Source: CAZQXD01 sp964597315
Lineage (GTDB): Bacteria; Pseudomonadota; Gammaproteobacteria; Competibacterales; Competibacteraceae
Reading direction: 5' to 3'
Assembly (NCBI GenBank): GCA_964597315.1
Contig: CAZQXD010000002.1
Span: forward strand, 62,001-126,000
DNA length: 64,000 bases
Shown in pieces: positions 7,879-16,990 of the stretch (the first letter of the stretch is position 1; every line of letters begins with the position of its first letter). The notes under the pieces were generated by a model. It saw only the letters and a list, made by a program, of their open reading frames with translations, did no database searches and had not been told where the DNA came from. The translations under genes were made by a program, and so were the position numbers.

Positions 7879-9600
7879 TCAGTCCTCTGGCTCGGGGGTG
7901 GCCTTGGCGGCTTTGCGGGCCTTGGCCGCTTCGATTTTTCGCAACTGCTCGGGGCTAAGTTCCCGTTGGGGTTTGGCGGGGGGCGGCGCCGCCTCGCCCG
8001 GCGTGGCGACGCCCGGCGTAGCGACGCCCGGCGTGGCTTCGGCGCTCTCCCCGAGGCCGACCTTTTTGGCTTTGGCGCGCTCCAGGGCTGCCTGGATAGC
8101 CGCTTTTTTAGGGTCTTCGCCGGTGGGAGTCGCCTTGTTCAGGGTTTTTTTGCGCTGGGCCAGCTTGGCGGCTTTTTCCTGCTGCTCCCGCTCCTGACGG
8201 GCCTGGCGGGCCTCGAAGCGTTGGCGGGCCAGATCCGCTTTCTGGCGCTCCCGTTCTTGGGTCCAGATTTCGGTCTTGGCGAAGCGGAAGTATTGCACCA
8301 GGGGGATATGGGAGGGGCAGACCTGGGCGCAGCAGCCGCACTCAATGCAGTCGAACAGGTTGTGATCCTGGGTCTTGTCGAACTCCCGAGATTTAGCGTG
8401 CCAGTAAAGCTGCTGAGGCAACAAGTCCACCGGACAGGCGTCCACGCAGGCCCCACAGCGGATACAGGGCAGGGTGGCCCGGGGTGGGGCGATATCGGCG
8501 TCGGTGGCGGCCAGGATGCAGTTGCTGCCCTTGACCATGGGAACCTGGTCGCTGTTCAGGGCAAAGCCCATCATCGGCCCGCCCATGATCAGTCGCCGCA
8601 CCGAGTCGGTGTAGCCCCCGCACTGGTGGATCAGGTGGGCCACCGGGGTGCCGATCAGCGCCTCCAGCACTTGGGGCCGGGCCACCCCGTGGCCGGTGAC
8701 GGTGATATAGCGGCGGATCAGAGGTCGGCCCTCGATCACCGCGTCGTAGACCGCCGCCGCCGTGCCCACGTTGTGACAGACGATGCCCAGTTCAGCAGGC
8801 AGGCCATGGGAAGGTACCTCCCGGCCGGTGAGTACCTTGATGAGCTGTTTCTCGCCGCCGGTGGGATACACCGTCGGCACCGGTCGCACCCGCACCCCGT
8901 CGGCATCGGTCTCGGCCAGCGCTTGGCCCAGGGCGGCGATAGCCTCGGGTTTGTTGTCCTCCACGCCGATAATGACCTCCCGCACCTGCAAGGCATGGCG
9001 GATGATCAACAGCCCCTTGACGATCTCCAGGGCCTTATGGCGCATCAGCAGGTCGTCGCAGGTGATATAAGGCTCGCATTCGGCGCCGTTTAGGATCAGC
9101 AACTGGATGAGGGTGTTGGGGCCGGGGTTGAGCTTCACAGAGGCGGGGAAGGCCGCCCCCCCGAGGCCGACGATGCCCGCATCCCGCGCTCGGTGGCGGA
9201 TCTCGGCGGGGTCCATGGCCCGGTAATCGGGCATGGGCGGCAGCGCCTCGCCCCAGCGGTCCTCGCCGTCTGGCTCCAGCACCAGACACGGGGCCGACAA
9301 GCCCGAGGGGTGAGCCACCGGCCGCTCGCCGATGGCGGTCACGGCGCCCGAAGTGGGGGCGTGGATAGCGGCGCTCACATAGCCGTCGGCCCGGGCCAAG
9401 GTCTGGCCCTTCAGGACCCGATCGCCGGGTTTCACCAGGGCCTTGGCCGGGCCGCCGATATGCTGTTGCAGAGGCAGCAGCAATTGCTCAGGCAGGTCGG
9501 CGTGGCGCACCGGCTCCCGATTGGACAAGTCTTTATGGTAGTTCAGGTGCAGGCCGCCGTGGAATTTCCAGAGCCGGTTCAGGGGGGGCAGCAGGGACAT
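7879..9600 (-). CDS. rnfC: Rnf complex subunit C, NADH-side Fe-S flavoprotein
   Basis: 573 aa from ATG 9600; an upstream extension in the longer reading frame is not protein-like. The N-terminal half is the NADH/FMN-binding fold (GIVGLGGAAFPASVKL at about 142-157). Two 4Fe-4S clusters follow: C379, C382, C385, C389 and C418, C421, C424, C428. The C-terminus is a charged coiled-coil tail (about 445-490) with three ATPG repeats at 522-536, then an Ala/Lys/Pro-rich end. Such tails vary greatly between gammaproteobacteria. Confidence 0.94.
   Translation of the reverse strand: MSLLPPLNRLWKFHGGLHLNYHKDLSNREPVRHADLPEQLLLPLQQHIGGPAKALVKPGDRVLKGQTLARADGYVSAAIHAPTSGAVTAIGERPVAHPSGLSAPCLVLEPDGEDRWGEALPPMPDYRAMDPAEIRHRARDAGIVGLGGAAFPASVKLNPGPNTLIQLLILNGAECEPYITCDDLLMRHKALEIVKGLLIIRHALQVREVIIGVEDNKPEAIAALGQALAETDADGVRVRPVPTVYPTGGEKQLIKVLTGREVPSHGLPAELGIVCHNVGTAAAVYDAVIEGRPLIRRYITVTGHGVARPQVLEALIGTPVAHLIHQCGGYTDSVRRLIMGGPMMGFALNSDQVPMVKGSNCILAATDADIAPPRATLPCIRCGACVDACPVDLLPQQLYWHAKSREFDKTQDHNLFDCIECGCCAQVCPSHIPLVQYFRFAKTEIWTQERERQKADLARQRFEARQARQEREQQEKAAKLAQRKKTLNKATPTGEDPKKAAIQAALERAKAKKVGLGESAEATPGVATPGVATPGEAAPPPAKPQRELSPEQLRKIEAAKARKAAKATPEPED
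7993..8040 (-). repeat. 15-bp tandem repeat inside rnfC (ATPGV units)
   Basis: Near-identical 15-bp units, each with gcgtRgcgacgcccg on the plus strand, encode ATPGV-ATPGV-ATPGE in the low-complexity tail of RnfC. This is an in-frame microsatellite-like repeat that could vary in copy number without a frameshift. Confidence 0.7.
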
Positions 9601-9608
9601 GGGAACGC

Positions 9609-10172
9609 TCAGGCGGTCTGTTGCCGGCCCACACCCGTAGGCGGTGGCGGGGCGGGCCACTTCCAGGTGGCCGGGGTTTCGGGCAGGGGCTGCATATGGA
9701 TGCAGTCCACGGGGCAGGGGGCTACGCACAGTTCGCAGCCGGTACACTCCCGGGCGATTACTGTGTGCATATGCTTGGCGGCCCCGAGGATAGCGTCCAC
9801 GGGGCACGCCTGAATGCACAGGGTGCAGCCGATGCAGGTCTGCTCGTCGATCACCGCCACCATCTTGGGCTTCTCGACGCCGTTATCCGGGTTTAGGGGC
9901 TTGGGGTCACGGCCCAGCAAGTCGGCCAGGGCCTGAACCCCGGCCTCGCCCCCGGGCGGGCACTGATTGATGTCTGACTCGCCGGCGGCGATGGACTCGG
10001 CGTAGGGCCGACAGCCGGGAAAGCCGCACTGGCCGCACTGGGTCTGGGGCAGGATGGCGTCGATCTTATCGACGATGGGGTCTCCCTCCACCCGAAAGCG
10101 GATCGCGGCGAAGCCCAGCAGCAGCCCGAAGACGCCGGCCAGGATACTCAGGGCGGTGATGGCGGTCAGCAT
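9609..10172 (-). CDS. rnfB: Rnf complex subunit B, ferredoxin-like Fe-S protein
   Basis: 187 aa. A membrane-anchoring N-terminal helix (1-25) is followed by a C-x2-C-x4-C...C cluster motif (C46, C49, C54, C71) and two 4Fe-4S ferredoxin motifs (C113/116/119/123 and C143/146/149/153). It passes electrons between ferredoxin and the complex. The short C-terminus is Pro-rich. Start ATG 10172; it lies 8 bp before the rnfC ATG and 5 bp after rnfA. Confidence 0.95.
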   Translation of the reverse strand: MLTAITALSILAGVFGLLLGFAAIRFRVEGDPIVDKIDAILPQTQCGQCGFPGCRPYAESIAAGESDINQCPPGGEAGVQALADLLGRDPKPLNPDNGVEKPKMVAVIDEQTCIGCTLCIQACPVDAILGAAKHMHTVIARECTGCELCVAPCPVDCIHMQPLPETPATWKWPAPPPPTGVGRQQTA

Positions 10173-10177
10173 GGTTA

Positions 10178-10759
10178 TTACCCTTTGACCAGTCCCGAGA
10201 AGCCCATGAAGGCTAGGGACATCAGTCCGGCGGTCACCAGGGCGATGGCCGCTCCCTGGAAGGGAACCGGCACGTCGGCGGCGGCCACCCGCTCGCGGAT
10301 GGCGGCGAACAGCACCAGCACCAAGGAGAAGCCCACCGCCGCCCCGAAGCCGTACAGGGCCGACTCCACGAAGCCGTTGCGCTCCTGGATATTCAGCAGG
10401 GCCACCCCCAGCACCGCGCAGTTGGTGGTGATCAGGGGCAGGAAAATCCCCAACACCTGATAGAGCAGGGGGCTGGTCTTGTGGACCACCATCTCCGTGA
10501 ACTGCACCACCACGGCAATCACCAGGATAAAAGCGATGGTGCGCAGGTACTCTAGGCCCAAAGGCGCCAGCAGGTATTCATTGGTGAGATAGGAACACAC
10601 CGAGGACAGGGTGAGTACAAAAGTGGTGGCCAGCCCCATGCCGGTGGCCGTCTCCAGTTTGCGGGACACGCCCATGAACGGGCACAGGCCCAGGAACTTC
10701 ACCAGCACGAAGTTATTGACCAGGATGGTGCTGACCAGGATCAGTGCGTAGTCTTGCAT
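10178..10759 (-). CDS. rnfA: Rnf complex subunit A
   Basis: 193 aa with six predicted helices; NNFVLVKFLGLCPFMGVS and LGIFLPLITTNCAVLGVAL carry the conserved cysteines of the RnfA/NqrE family. It is the first gene of rnfABCDGE, which drives reversible ion-coupled electron transfer between NADH and ferredoxin-type carriers. In enteric bacteria the same complex (Rsx) keeps SoxR reduced. No soxR or nif genes are in the window, so its client is unknown. Confidence 0.96.
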   Translation of the reverse strand: MQDYALILVSTILVNNFVLVKFLGLCPFMGVSRKLETATGMGLATTFVLTLSSVCSYLTNEYLLAPLGLEYLRTIAFILVIAVVVQFTEMVVHKTSPLLYQVLGIFLPLITTNCAVLGVALLNIQERNGFVESALYGFGAAVGFSLVLVLFAAIRERVAAADVPVPFQGAAIALVTAGLMSLAFMGFSGLVKG

Positions 10760-10949
10760 GTCCCAAACTGTCCAGTTGCGGGGTTTGCGGTCCGGGCGTT
10801 ACGGGGATGATCCGCGTCAAGTCGGGCGCCGGGTGCTAGCCGCGAGCTCGCAGGTACACTACCAGCAATCCCCAACACCCGCCAGATGACTTGGCAGCAA
10901 GCTTATGTCACAAGGTTATAAAATAGCAGTCTTTTAGACCGCGAGCCAT

Positions 10950-10978
10950 GACGGGACCGGCGCCACCTCGGTCCCGTC
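10950..10978. repeat. Perfect 10-bp inverted repeat downstream of argF
   Basis: Arms GACGGGACCG (10950-10959) and CGGTCCCGTC (10969-10978) enclose a 9-nt loop, 12 bp past the argF stop. On the minus strand it could be a terminator or attenuating hairpin for argF before rnfA. No T-tract follows directly; a weak AT-rich stretch with a TTTTATAA run appears 25-35 nt later. So it is either a poor intrinsic terminator or a stabilising 3' hairpin. The AT-rich patch (10912-10935) probably holds the rnf promoter. Confidence 0.45.
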
Positions 10979-10990
10979 AGGGCGCCGCGT

Positions 10991-11908
10991 CTACGCCGGG
11001 TGCTGGGCCAGCAGTAGAAACTCCATCAGCGCCTTCTGGGCGTGCAGCCGATTCTCCGCCTGGTCCCAGACCCGGCTTTGGGGACCATCGATGACCGAGG
11101 CGGTCACCTCTTCGCCCCGGTGGGCAGGCAGGCAGTGCAAAAACACCGCCTCGGGGTCGGCCACGGCCATCAGAGCATCATTCACCTGATAATCGGTGAA
11201 GTCTTGCAGCCGCCGCGCCTGCCGGGCCTCGTCACCCATGCTGGTCCAGACATCGGTGGTCACTAGATGGGCGCCCCGGGCGGCTTCGGCGGGGTCGCGC
11301 AGCAGTTCCACATAGGTCGAGAACCGGCGCAGCAACGCCGGGTCCGGGTCATAGCCCTGGGGGCAGGCGATGCGCAACCGGAAATCGAACTGGGCGGCGG
11401 CGGTGATATAGCTGTTGCACATATTATTGCCGTCGCCGATCCAGGCCACGGTCCGGCCCTGGATCGAGCCACGATGCTCAGCATAGGCTTGCACATCGGC
11501 CAGGAGCTGACAGGGGTGTTCCTGATCGGTGAGGGCGTTGATCACCGGCACCGTGGAGTGGGCGGCGAAGCGTTCCACGTTGGCGTGGGCGAACGTGCGG
11601 ATCATGATAATGTCCACCATGCTGGACAGCACCCGGGCGGTATCCTCCAAAGGCTCGCCCCGGCCTAGTTGGGTATCCCGGGGGGAGAGGAAAATCGCGC
11701 TGCCGCCTAGTTGCGCCATGCCCGCCTCGAAGGACACCCGGGTACGGGTGGAGGCTTTCTCGAAGATCATCCCCAAGACCTTCCGGGGGAAGGGAGCATG
11801 GCTCTCGCCCCGGCGGGTGAGAGCCTTGAGTTCGTGGGCGCGCTGAATCAGCCGCTCCAGTTCTTGCGGCGCCAAGTCCAGCAGGGTGAGAAAGTGTCTC
11901 AGGCTCAT
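10991..11908 (-). CDS. argF: Ornithine carbamoyltransferase
   Basis: 305 aa from ATG 11908. It converts ornithine and carbamoyl phosphate to citrulline in arginine synthesis. The carbamoyl-phosphate motif STRTR is at 53-57, EHPCQ is in the middle, and the ornithine-site FLHCLPAHRG is near the C-terminus. The ORF extends upstream to 12046, but that leader has no family match and crosses the candidate ARG box. It stands alone between spoVR and rnf on the same strand. Confidence 0.95.
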   Translation of the reverse strand: MSLRHFLTLLDLAPQELERLIQRAHELKALTRRGESHAPFPRKVLGMIFEKASTRTRVSFEAGMAQLGGSAIFLSPRDTQLGRGEPLEDTARVLSSMVDIIMIRTFAHANVERFAAHSTVPVINALTDQEHPCQLLADVQAYAEHRGSIQGRTVAWIGDGNNMCNSYITAAAQFDFRLRIACPQGYDPDPALLRRFSTYVELLRDPAEAARGAHLVTTDVWTSMGDEARQARRLQDFTDYQVNDALMAVADPEAVFLHCLPAHRGEEVTASVIDGPQSRVWDQAENRLHAQKALMEFLLLAQHPA

Positions 11909-12265
11909 TGTAGCGATCCTCCCGGATGGCTTCCGGCCAGCTTGCGCCTGGGGCCGGAAAAAACCCGAAATGCTACTGATTGGGAGGGGGTTTTGCAATT
12001 GGGGAATGTAGCAGTTGACACATACACAGTTAGAATATTCATTCACAAACCGCTAAAACCGCAAAACTGACCTAAAAGCTACGGTTGTAGTCGTTTCCTG
12101 GCGGTTTGGAGCGGGCGAGCGCAGGGGGATGTAACATCGTGTTCGCGCCGGGCGACCCCGGCTTTGAGGGCGTGGGGGAGTAGAGTGGACGCCGTGGGTG
12201 GCCTGTCTTTCCACGGATGACCGATCCCGGTTAGGCGCCCATGGCGACAACACCCCTATGTCGCT
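11909..12265. other. Intergenic region between spoVR and argF
   Basis: 357 bp upstream of argF, downstream of spoVR. The argF-proximal half (11985-12070) is AT-rich compared with its surroundings and holds a candidate ARG box. The spoVR-proximal half is GC-rich; no clear terminator, RNA or gene was seen. Confidence 0.45.
12032..12045 (-). promoter_or_regulatory. Candidate ARG box (ArgR operator) upstream of argF
   Basis: On the minus strand the sequence is TGAAT-gaat-ATTCT, matching the E. coli ARG-box core TGAAT-N4-ATTCA at 9 of 10 defined positions. It lies about 124 bp upstream of the argF ATG in an AT-rich patch. The match is seen in the sequence; ArgR control is inference, because an argR gene is not in the window. 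Confidence 0.42.
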
Positions 12266-13762
12266 TCACACCCGCGGGCAGCGGCCCACCAGTTCCACCC
12301 GGCCATCCTCGTTGACCGCCTCCAGACGCACCGTGAAGCCCCACAGCCGGTACAGATGCTTGAGCATCTCGTTGGTGGACTCCCCTAGAGGGCGGCGGTG
12401 GTAGCGGGTGTGGCGCAGGGTCAGGGAGCGGTCGCCCCGGTGGTTGACGTTGTAGATCTGGATATTGGGTTCCCGGCTGCCCAGATTGTACTGGTCGGAC
12501 AGGGACTGGCGCACATGGCGATAGCCGGCGTCGTCGTGGATGGCGCTGATATGCAGCTCCTCGTTGGCGTCGTCGTCAAGCACCGCGAACAGTTTGAAGT
12601 CGCGGATGATCTGGGGAGACAGGTATTGGGCGATAAAGCTCTCGTCCTTGAAGTTGCGCATGGCGAAGTCCAGGGTTTTGACCCAGTCGCTGCCGGCGAT
12701 ATCCGGGAACCAGCGGCGGTCCTCCTCGGTGGGGTTTTCGCAAATGCGGCGAATGTCGCGCATCATGGCGAAGCCCAGGGCGTAGGGGTTGATACCATTG
12801 TAATAGGGGCTGTCGAAAGTGGGCTGATACACCACATTGGTATGGGACTGGAGAAACTCCAGTATAAAACCCTCGTTGACCTTGCCCCGGTCGTATAGCT
12901 CATTGAGCAGGGTGTAATGCCAGAACGTGGCCCAACCCTCGTTCATCACCTGGGTCTGGCGCTGAGGATAGAAATACTGGCCCAGTTTGCGGACGATGCG
13001 CACCACCTCGCGCTGCCAAGGTTCCAGGAGGGGGGCGTTCTTCTCGATGAAATATAATAGGTTTTCCTGAGGCTCCGGGGGGAAGCGGCGGCTGTTGCCA
13101 CCATCCTCGGCCTGTTCCCGGGTGGGGATAGTGCGCCATAAGTCGTTGACCTGGGATTGGAGATAAGCCTCCCGTTCCTGCTGGCGCTGGCGCTCCTTGG
13201 CCAGGGACAAGGGGGCGGGGCGCTTGTAACGGTCCACCCCGTAGTTCATCAGGGCATGGCAGGAATCCAGCAATAGTTCCACTTCCTCGGCGCCGTAGCG
13301 TTCTTCGCATTCGGCGATGTAATTGCGAGCAAACACCAGGTAGTCGATGATGGCGTCGGCCGAGGTCCAGGTCCGAAACAGATAATTACCCTTGAAAAAC
13401 GAGTTATGGCCATAACAGGCGTGGGCGATGACCAGGGCCTGCATGGGCATGGTGTTCTCTTCCATGAGATAGGCGATACAGGGATTGGAGTTGATGACGA
13501 TCTCGTAGGCCAGCCCCATCTGCCCGCGTTTATAGTTCTGCTCGGTGGCCACGAAGTGCTTGCCGTAGGACCAGTGATGGTAGCCCACGGGCATGCCCAC
13601 CGAGGAATAGGCGTCCATCATCTGTTCGGCAGTGATCACCTCCACTTGGTTGGGATAGGTATCCAGGCCGAACTCCTCGGCGATGGTGGCGATCTCCCGG
13701 TCGTAGCGCTCCAGCAGCGGAAAGGTCCACTCGGAGCCTTCGGAAATCAGTTCACGGGTCAT
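12266..13762 (-). CDS. spoVR: SpoVR family protein (YcgB-like)
   Basis: 498 aa, typical of the family. Landmarks are the N-terminal MDAYSSVGMPVGYHHWSYGK segment, the His/Asn-rich AHACYGHNSFFKGNYLF, and NEGWATFWHYTLLNELYD. The family is conserved next to prkA and yeaH in many bacteria. It is named for a Bacillus spore-cortex gene, but its biochemical role is unknown. The ATG overlaps the yeaH stop (ATGA at 13759-13762), so the two are translationally coupled. It is the last gene of the prkA-yeaH-spoVR operon. Confidence 0.93.
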   Translation of the reverse strand: MTRELISEGSEWTFPLLERYDREIATIAEEFGLDTYPNQVEVITAEQMMDAYSSVGMPVGYHHWSYGKHFVATEQNYKRGQMGLAYEIVINSNPCIAYLMEENTMPMQALVIAHACYGHNSFFKGNYLFRTWTSADAIIDYLVFARNYIAECEERYGAEEVELLLDSCHALMNYGVDRYKRPAPLSLAKERQRQQEREAYLQSQVNDLWRTIPTREQAEDGGNSRRFPPEPQENLLYFIEKNAPLLEPWQREVVRIVRKLGQYFYPQRQTQVMNEGWATFWHYTLLNELYDRGKVNEGFILEFLQSHTNVVYQPTFDSPYYNGINPYALGFAMMRDIRRICENPTEEDRRWFPDIAGSDWVKTLDFAMRNFKDESFIAQYLSPQIIRDFKLFAVLDDDANEELHISAIHDDAGYRHVRQSLSDQYNLGSREPNIQIYNVNHRGDRSLTLRHTRYHRRPLGESTNEMLKHLYRLWGFTVRLEAVNEDGRVELVGRCPRV

Positions 13763-15036
13763 TTGCTGGCCTCCCGTCGTTTGAACAGCTCCCGGAATAC
13801 CGGATAGATATCAGACGGACCGTCAATCTGCCGCATGGCGAAATTGGGATACTGGGCCTGTACGCCCAGGTAGGCTTCCCACAAGCTTTGGTGGCGGGTG
13901 GGGGTGATCTCCACATAGGCGAAGTACTGAACCAGGGGCATAATGTTTTCTAGCAGTAACTTCTGGCAGTTTGGGGAGTCGTCATACCAGTTATCCCCAT
14001 CCGAGGCTTGGGCGGCGTAGATATTCCAGTTGGAGGTGGGGTAACGCTCCAGAACGATGTCCTTCATCATGGCTAGGGCGCTGGAGACCACGGTGCCGCC
14101 GGTCTCCCGGGAATAAAAGAATTCCTCTTCGTCCACTTCCTTGGCGATGGTGTGATGGCGGATGAAGACCACCTCGATACGCTCGTAGTTGCGTCGCAAA
14201 AACAGATACAGCAGAGTAAAAAAGCGCTTGGCCAGGTCCTTGCGCTCCTGGTCCATGGACCCGGAGACATCCATCAGGCAGAACATCACCGCCTGGGTGG
14301 TGGGTTTGGGTTCCTTGACGCGGTTGTTATAGCGCAGGTCGAAGGTGTCGATAAAGGGAAACGCCCGGACCCGCGCCCGTAGATGCTCCAACTCCTCCCG
14401 AAGGGCCACCACTTGCTCATCGTCCTCGGCGGCGCCGTCGTCCAACAGGGCCTGAAGTTCGGCTTCGATCTCCCTGGCCCGGCTGTTGTAGGGGGCGGAT
14501 AGGGCCTTGCGCCGGGCTAGGGCGCCTTTTAGGGAACGCACCACGTTAATGTTGGCGGGCACCCCGTCGGAAGTGAACCCGGCCCGCACGGTCTTGAACT
14601 CGGTGACCTGGGCGAGCTGGGTCTTGACCAGATTGGGCAGGGCTAGGTCTTCAAAAAATAATTCCAGGAATTCCTCCCGGGACAACTGGAAGACGAACTC
14701 ATCCTCCCCTTCGCCGCTGTTGCTGGCCTTGCCACGACCGCTACCGCTCCCGGCCCCGCCCCGGGGCCGCTGCACCCGGTCGCCGGTAATGAACTCCTTG
14801 TTGCCGGGGTGGATAACCTCACGCCGCCCACCGGAGCCGTGGCCGAACACCGGCTCGGACAGATCCTTGGAGGGGATGCTGACCTTCTCGCCGCTGTCCA
14901 TGTCGGTGATGGAACGGCCGGCCATGGCATCGTTTACAGCCTTTTTAAGCTGGCTCTTGAAGCGGCGGATGAAGCGCTGGCGATTGACGGCGCTTTTGTT
15001 TTTGCCATCCACCCGGCGGTCGACGATATAGGCCAT
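13759..15036 (-). CDS. yeaH: YeaH/YhbH family protein (DUF444, VWA-like)
   Basis: 425 aa. The N-terminus (YIVDRRVDGKNKSAVNRQRF) is the family signature. A Gly/Ser-rich linker at about 85-107 precedes a VWA-like domain with the MIDAS-type DVSGSM sequence. In E. coli yeaG-yeaH are stress- and nitrogen-starvation-induced; YeaH probably works with the PrkA kinase. It lies 10 bp downstream of prkA and overlaps spoVR by 4 bp. Confidence 0.93.
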   Translation of the reverse strand: MAYIVDRRVDGKNKSAVNRQRFIRRFKSQLKKAVNDAMAGRSITDMDSGEKVSIPSKDLSEPVFGHGSGGRREVIHPGNKEFITGDRVQRPRGGAGSGSGRGKASNSGEGEDEFVFQLSREEFLELFFEDLALPNLVKTQLAQVTEFKTVRAGFTSDGVPANINVVRSLKGALARRKALSAPYNSRAREIEAELQALLDDGAAEDDEQVVALREELEHLRARVRAFPFIDTFDLRYNNRVKEPKPTTQAVMFCLMDVSGSMDQERKDLAKRFFTLLYLFLRRNYERIEVVFIRHHTIAKEVDEEEFFYSRETGGTVVSSALAMMKDIVLERYPTSNWNIYAAQASDGDNWYDDSPNCQKLLLENIMPLVQYFAYVEITPTRHQSLWEAYLGVQAQYPNFAMRQIDGPSDIYPVFRELFKRREASK

Positions 15037-15046
15037 ATAGGACTCC

Positions 15047-16969
15047 TCACGAGGCTTTGCGCACCCGCAGGTACCATTCAGACAACAGTCGGACCTGCTT
15101 AGGCGTGTAGCCTTTGTCTACCATGCGGTTGACGAACTCCTCGTGCTTCTTCTGATCCTCCGTGGAGGACTTGGCGTTAAAGGAGATGACCGGCAGCAGT
15201 TCCTCGGTACTGGAGAACATCTTCTTCTCGATCACCGCCCGCAACTTCTCGTAGCTGGTCCAGGGCGGGTTCTTGCCAGCGTTGTTGGCTCTGGCCCGCA
15301 GTACAAAATTGACAATCTCGTTTCGGAAATCCTTGGGGTTACTGATGCCGGCGGGCTTTTCGATCTTCTCCAACTCCTCGTTAAGGGCGGCGCGGTCAAA
15401 AAATTCGCCGGTATCGGGATCTCGGTATTCACTGTCCTGAATCCAGAAGTCGGCATAGGTGACATATCTGTCAAAGATATTCTGGCCGTATTCCGAGTAG
15501 GATTCCAGGTAGGCGGTCTGCAACTCCTTGCCGATGAACTCGGCGTAGCGGGGGGCCAGGTAGCCTTTCAGGTAAGACAAGTATTTTTCTTCCATCTCCG
15601 GCGGGAACTGTTCCCGCTCGATCTGCCGTTCCAGAACATACAGCAGATGCACCGGGTTGGCGGCCACTTCGGTGTGGTCGAAGTTGAAGACCTGGGACAA
15701 AATCTTGAAAGCGAAGCGGGTGGAGATCCCACTCATGCCCTCGTCCACCCCAGCAAAGTCCCGATACTCCTGGATGGACTTGGCTTTGGGGTCGGTGTCC
15801 TTGAGGTTTTCGCCGTCGTAGACCCGCATCTTGGAGAAGATGCTGGAGTTGTCCGGTTCCTTGACCCGGGATAGCACGGTGAACTGGGCCAGCATCTCCA
15901 GGGTGCCGGGGGCGCAGGGGGCTTCGGACAGGGAGCTGTTGATCAACAGCTTTTCGTAAATATCCACCTCCTCGGACACCCGCAGACAATAGGGCACCTT
16001 GACGATATAGACCCGATCCAAGAAGGCTTCGTTGTTGCGGTTGTTTTTGAAAGAGAGCCATTCTGACTCGTTGGAGTGGGCCAAAATGATCCCCTCGAAG
16101 GGAATGGCCGACAGTCCCTCGGTGCCGTTGTAGTTGCCCTCCTGGGTCGCGGTCAGCAAGGGGTGCAGCACCTTGATGGGGGCTTTGAACATCTCCACGA
16201 ACTCCAAGAGCCCTTGATTGGCCAGGCACAGTCCCCCCGAGAAAGCGTAGGCATCCGGGTCGTTCTGGGCGAAATGTTCCAGTTTGCGAATGTCCACCTT
16301 GCCCACCAGGGAGGAAATATCCTGGTTGTTCTCGTCCCCCGGTTCAGTCTTGGAAACGGCAATCTGCTTGAGGATGGACGGGTAGAGCTTCACCACCTTG
16401 AATTGGGTGATATCGCCATTGAACTCGTGCAGCCGTTTTACCGCCCACGGTGACATGATGGTGCGCAGAAAGCGCCGGGGAATACCGTAGTCCTCCTCCA
16501 GAATCGGGCCGTCCTCCTCGGGGGAGAACAAGGCCAGGGGAGTCTCATGAACCGGGGAGTCCTGAATGGCGTAAAACGGTACTTTTTCCATCAGGGCCTT
16601 GAGTTGCTCGGCCAGGGAGGACTTGCCACCACCCACCGGACCTAGCAGGTACAAGATCTGTTTCTTTTCTTCCAACCCCTGGGCGGCGTGCTTGAGAAAA
16701 GACACGATTTGTTCAATGGACTCCTCCATGCCGTAGAAGTCCTTGAAAGCGGGGTAGCGCTTGATCACTTTGTTGGAGAAGATGCGCGACAGCCGAGGGT
16801 CTAGGCGGGTGTCGATCAGTTCAGGCTCGCCAATGGCCATCAGCAACCGTTCGGCCGCCGTGGCGTAGGCGGTGGGGTCGTTCTTACAAATGTCCAAATA
16901 TTCCTGGAGGGTGTAGATCTCTTCCTTACTCTGCTCGTACCGGGTTAGATAACGGTTAAAGATGCTCAT
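15047..16969 (-). CDS. prkA: PrkA/YeaG family AAA+ serine protein kinase
   Basis: 640 aa, full length. The AAA-type P-loop GPVGGGKS is at residues 110-117 and the C-terminal PrkA kinase domain occupies about the last 250 residues. Start ATG 16969 has AGGTG about 8 nt upstream. It is the first gene of prkA-yeaH-spoVR. In E. coli yeaG is induced by nitrogen starvation through NtrC/sigma-54 and by RpoS; a possible sigma-54 element is noted upstream here. Confidence 0.95.
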   Translation of the reverse strand: MSIFNRYLTRYEQSKEEIYTLQEYLDICKNDPTAYATAAERLLMAIGEPELIDTRLDPRLSRIFSNKVIKRYPAFKDFYGMEESIEQIVSFLKHAAQGLEEKKQILYLLGPVGGGKSSLAEQLKALMEKVPFYAIQDSPVHETPLALFSPEEDGPILEEDYGIPRRFLRTIMSPWAVKRLHEFNGDITQFKVVKLYPSILKQIAVSKTEPGDENNQDISSLVGKVDIRKLEHFAQNDPDAYAFSGGLCLANQGLLEFVEMFKAPIKVLHPLLTATQEGNYNGTEGLSAIPFEGIILAHSNESEWLSFKNNRNNEAFLDRVYIVKVPYCLRVSEEVDIYEKLLINSSLSEAPCAPGTLEMLAQFTVLSRVKEPDNSSIFSKMRVYDGENLKDTDPKAKSIQEYRDFAGVDEGMSGISTRFAFKILSQVFNFDHTEVAANPVHLLYVLERQIEREQFPPEMEEKYLSYLKGYLAPRYAEFIGKELQTAYLESYSEYGQNIFDRYVTYADFWIQDSEYRDPDTGEFFDRAALNEELEKIEKPAGISNPKDFRNEIVNFVLRARANNAGKNPPWTSYEKLRAVIEKKMFSSTEELLPVISFNAKSSTEDQKKHEEFVNRMVDKGYTPKQVRLLSEWYLRVRKAS

Positions 16970-16990
16970 GGCGGTTCACCTCGCTGCGCA

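Noticed and set aside
7993..8040. Tandem repeat considered as a CRISPR-like array
   Set aside because: Units are contiguous 15-bp in-frame codon repeats without spacers.
9601..9819. N-terminal extension of rnfC into rnfB
   Set aside because: Sequence is the reading-frame shadow of rnfB; RnfC starts at ATG 9600 with normal family alignment.
10797..10830. TTGACG on the minus strand as the rnfA -35 box
   Set aside because: No acceptable -10 at 16-19 bp.
12053..12253. 66-aa minus-strand ORF in the argF-spoVR gap
   Set aside because: Arg/Pro-rich, low-complexity, no RBS; typical GC-rich spurious ORF.
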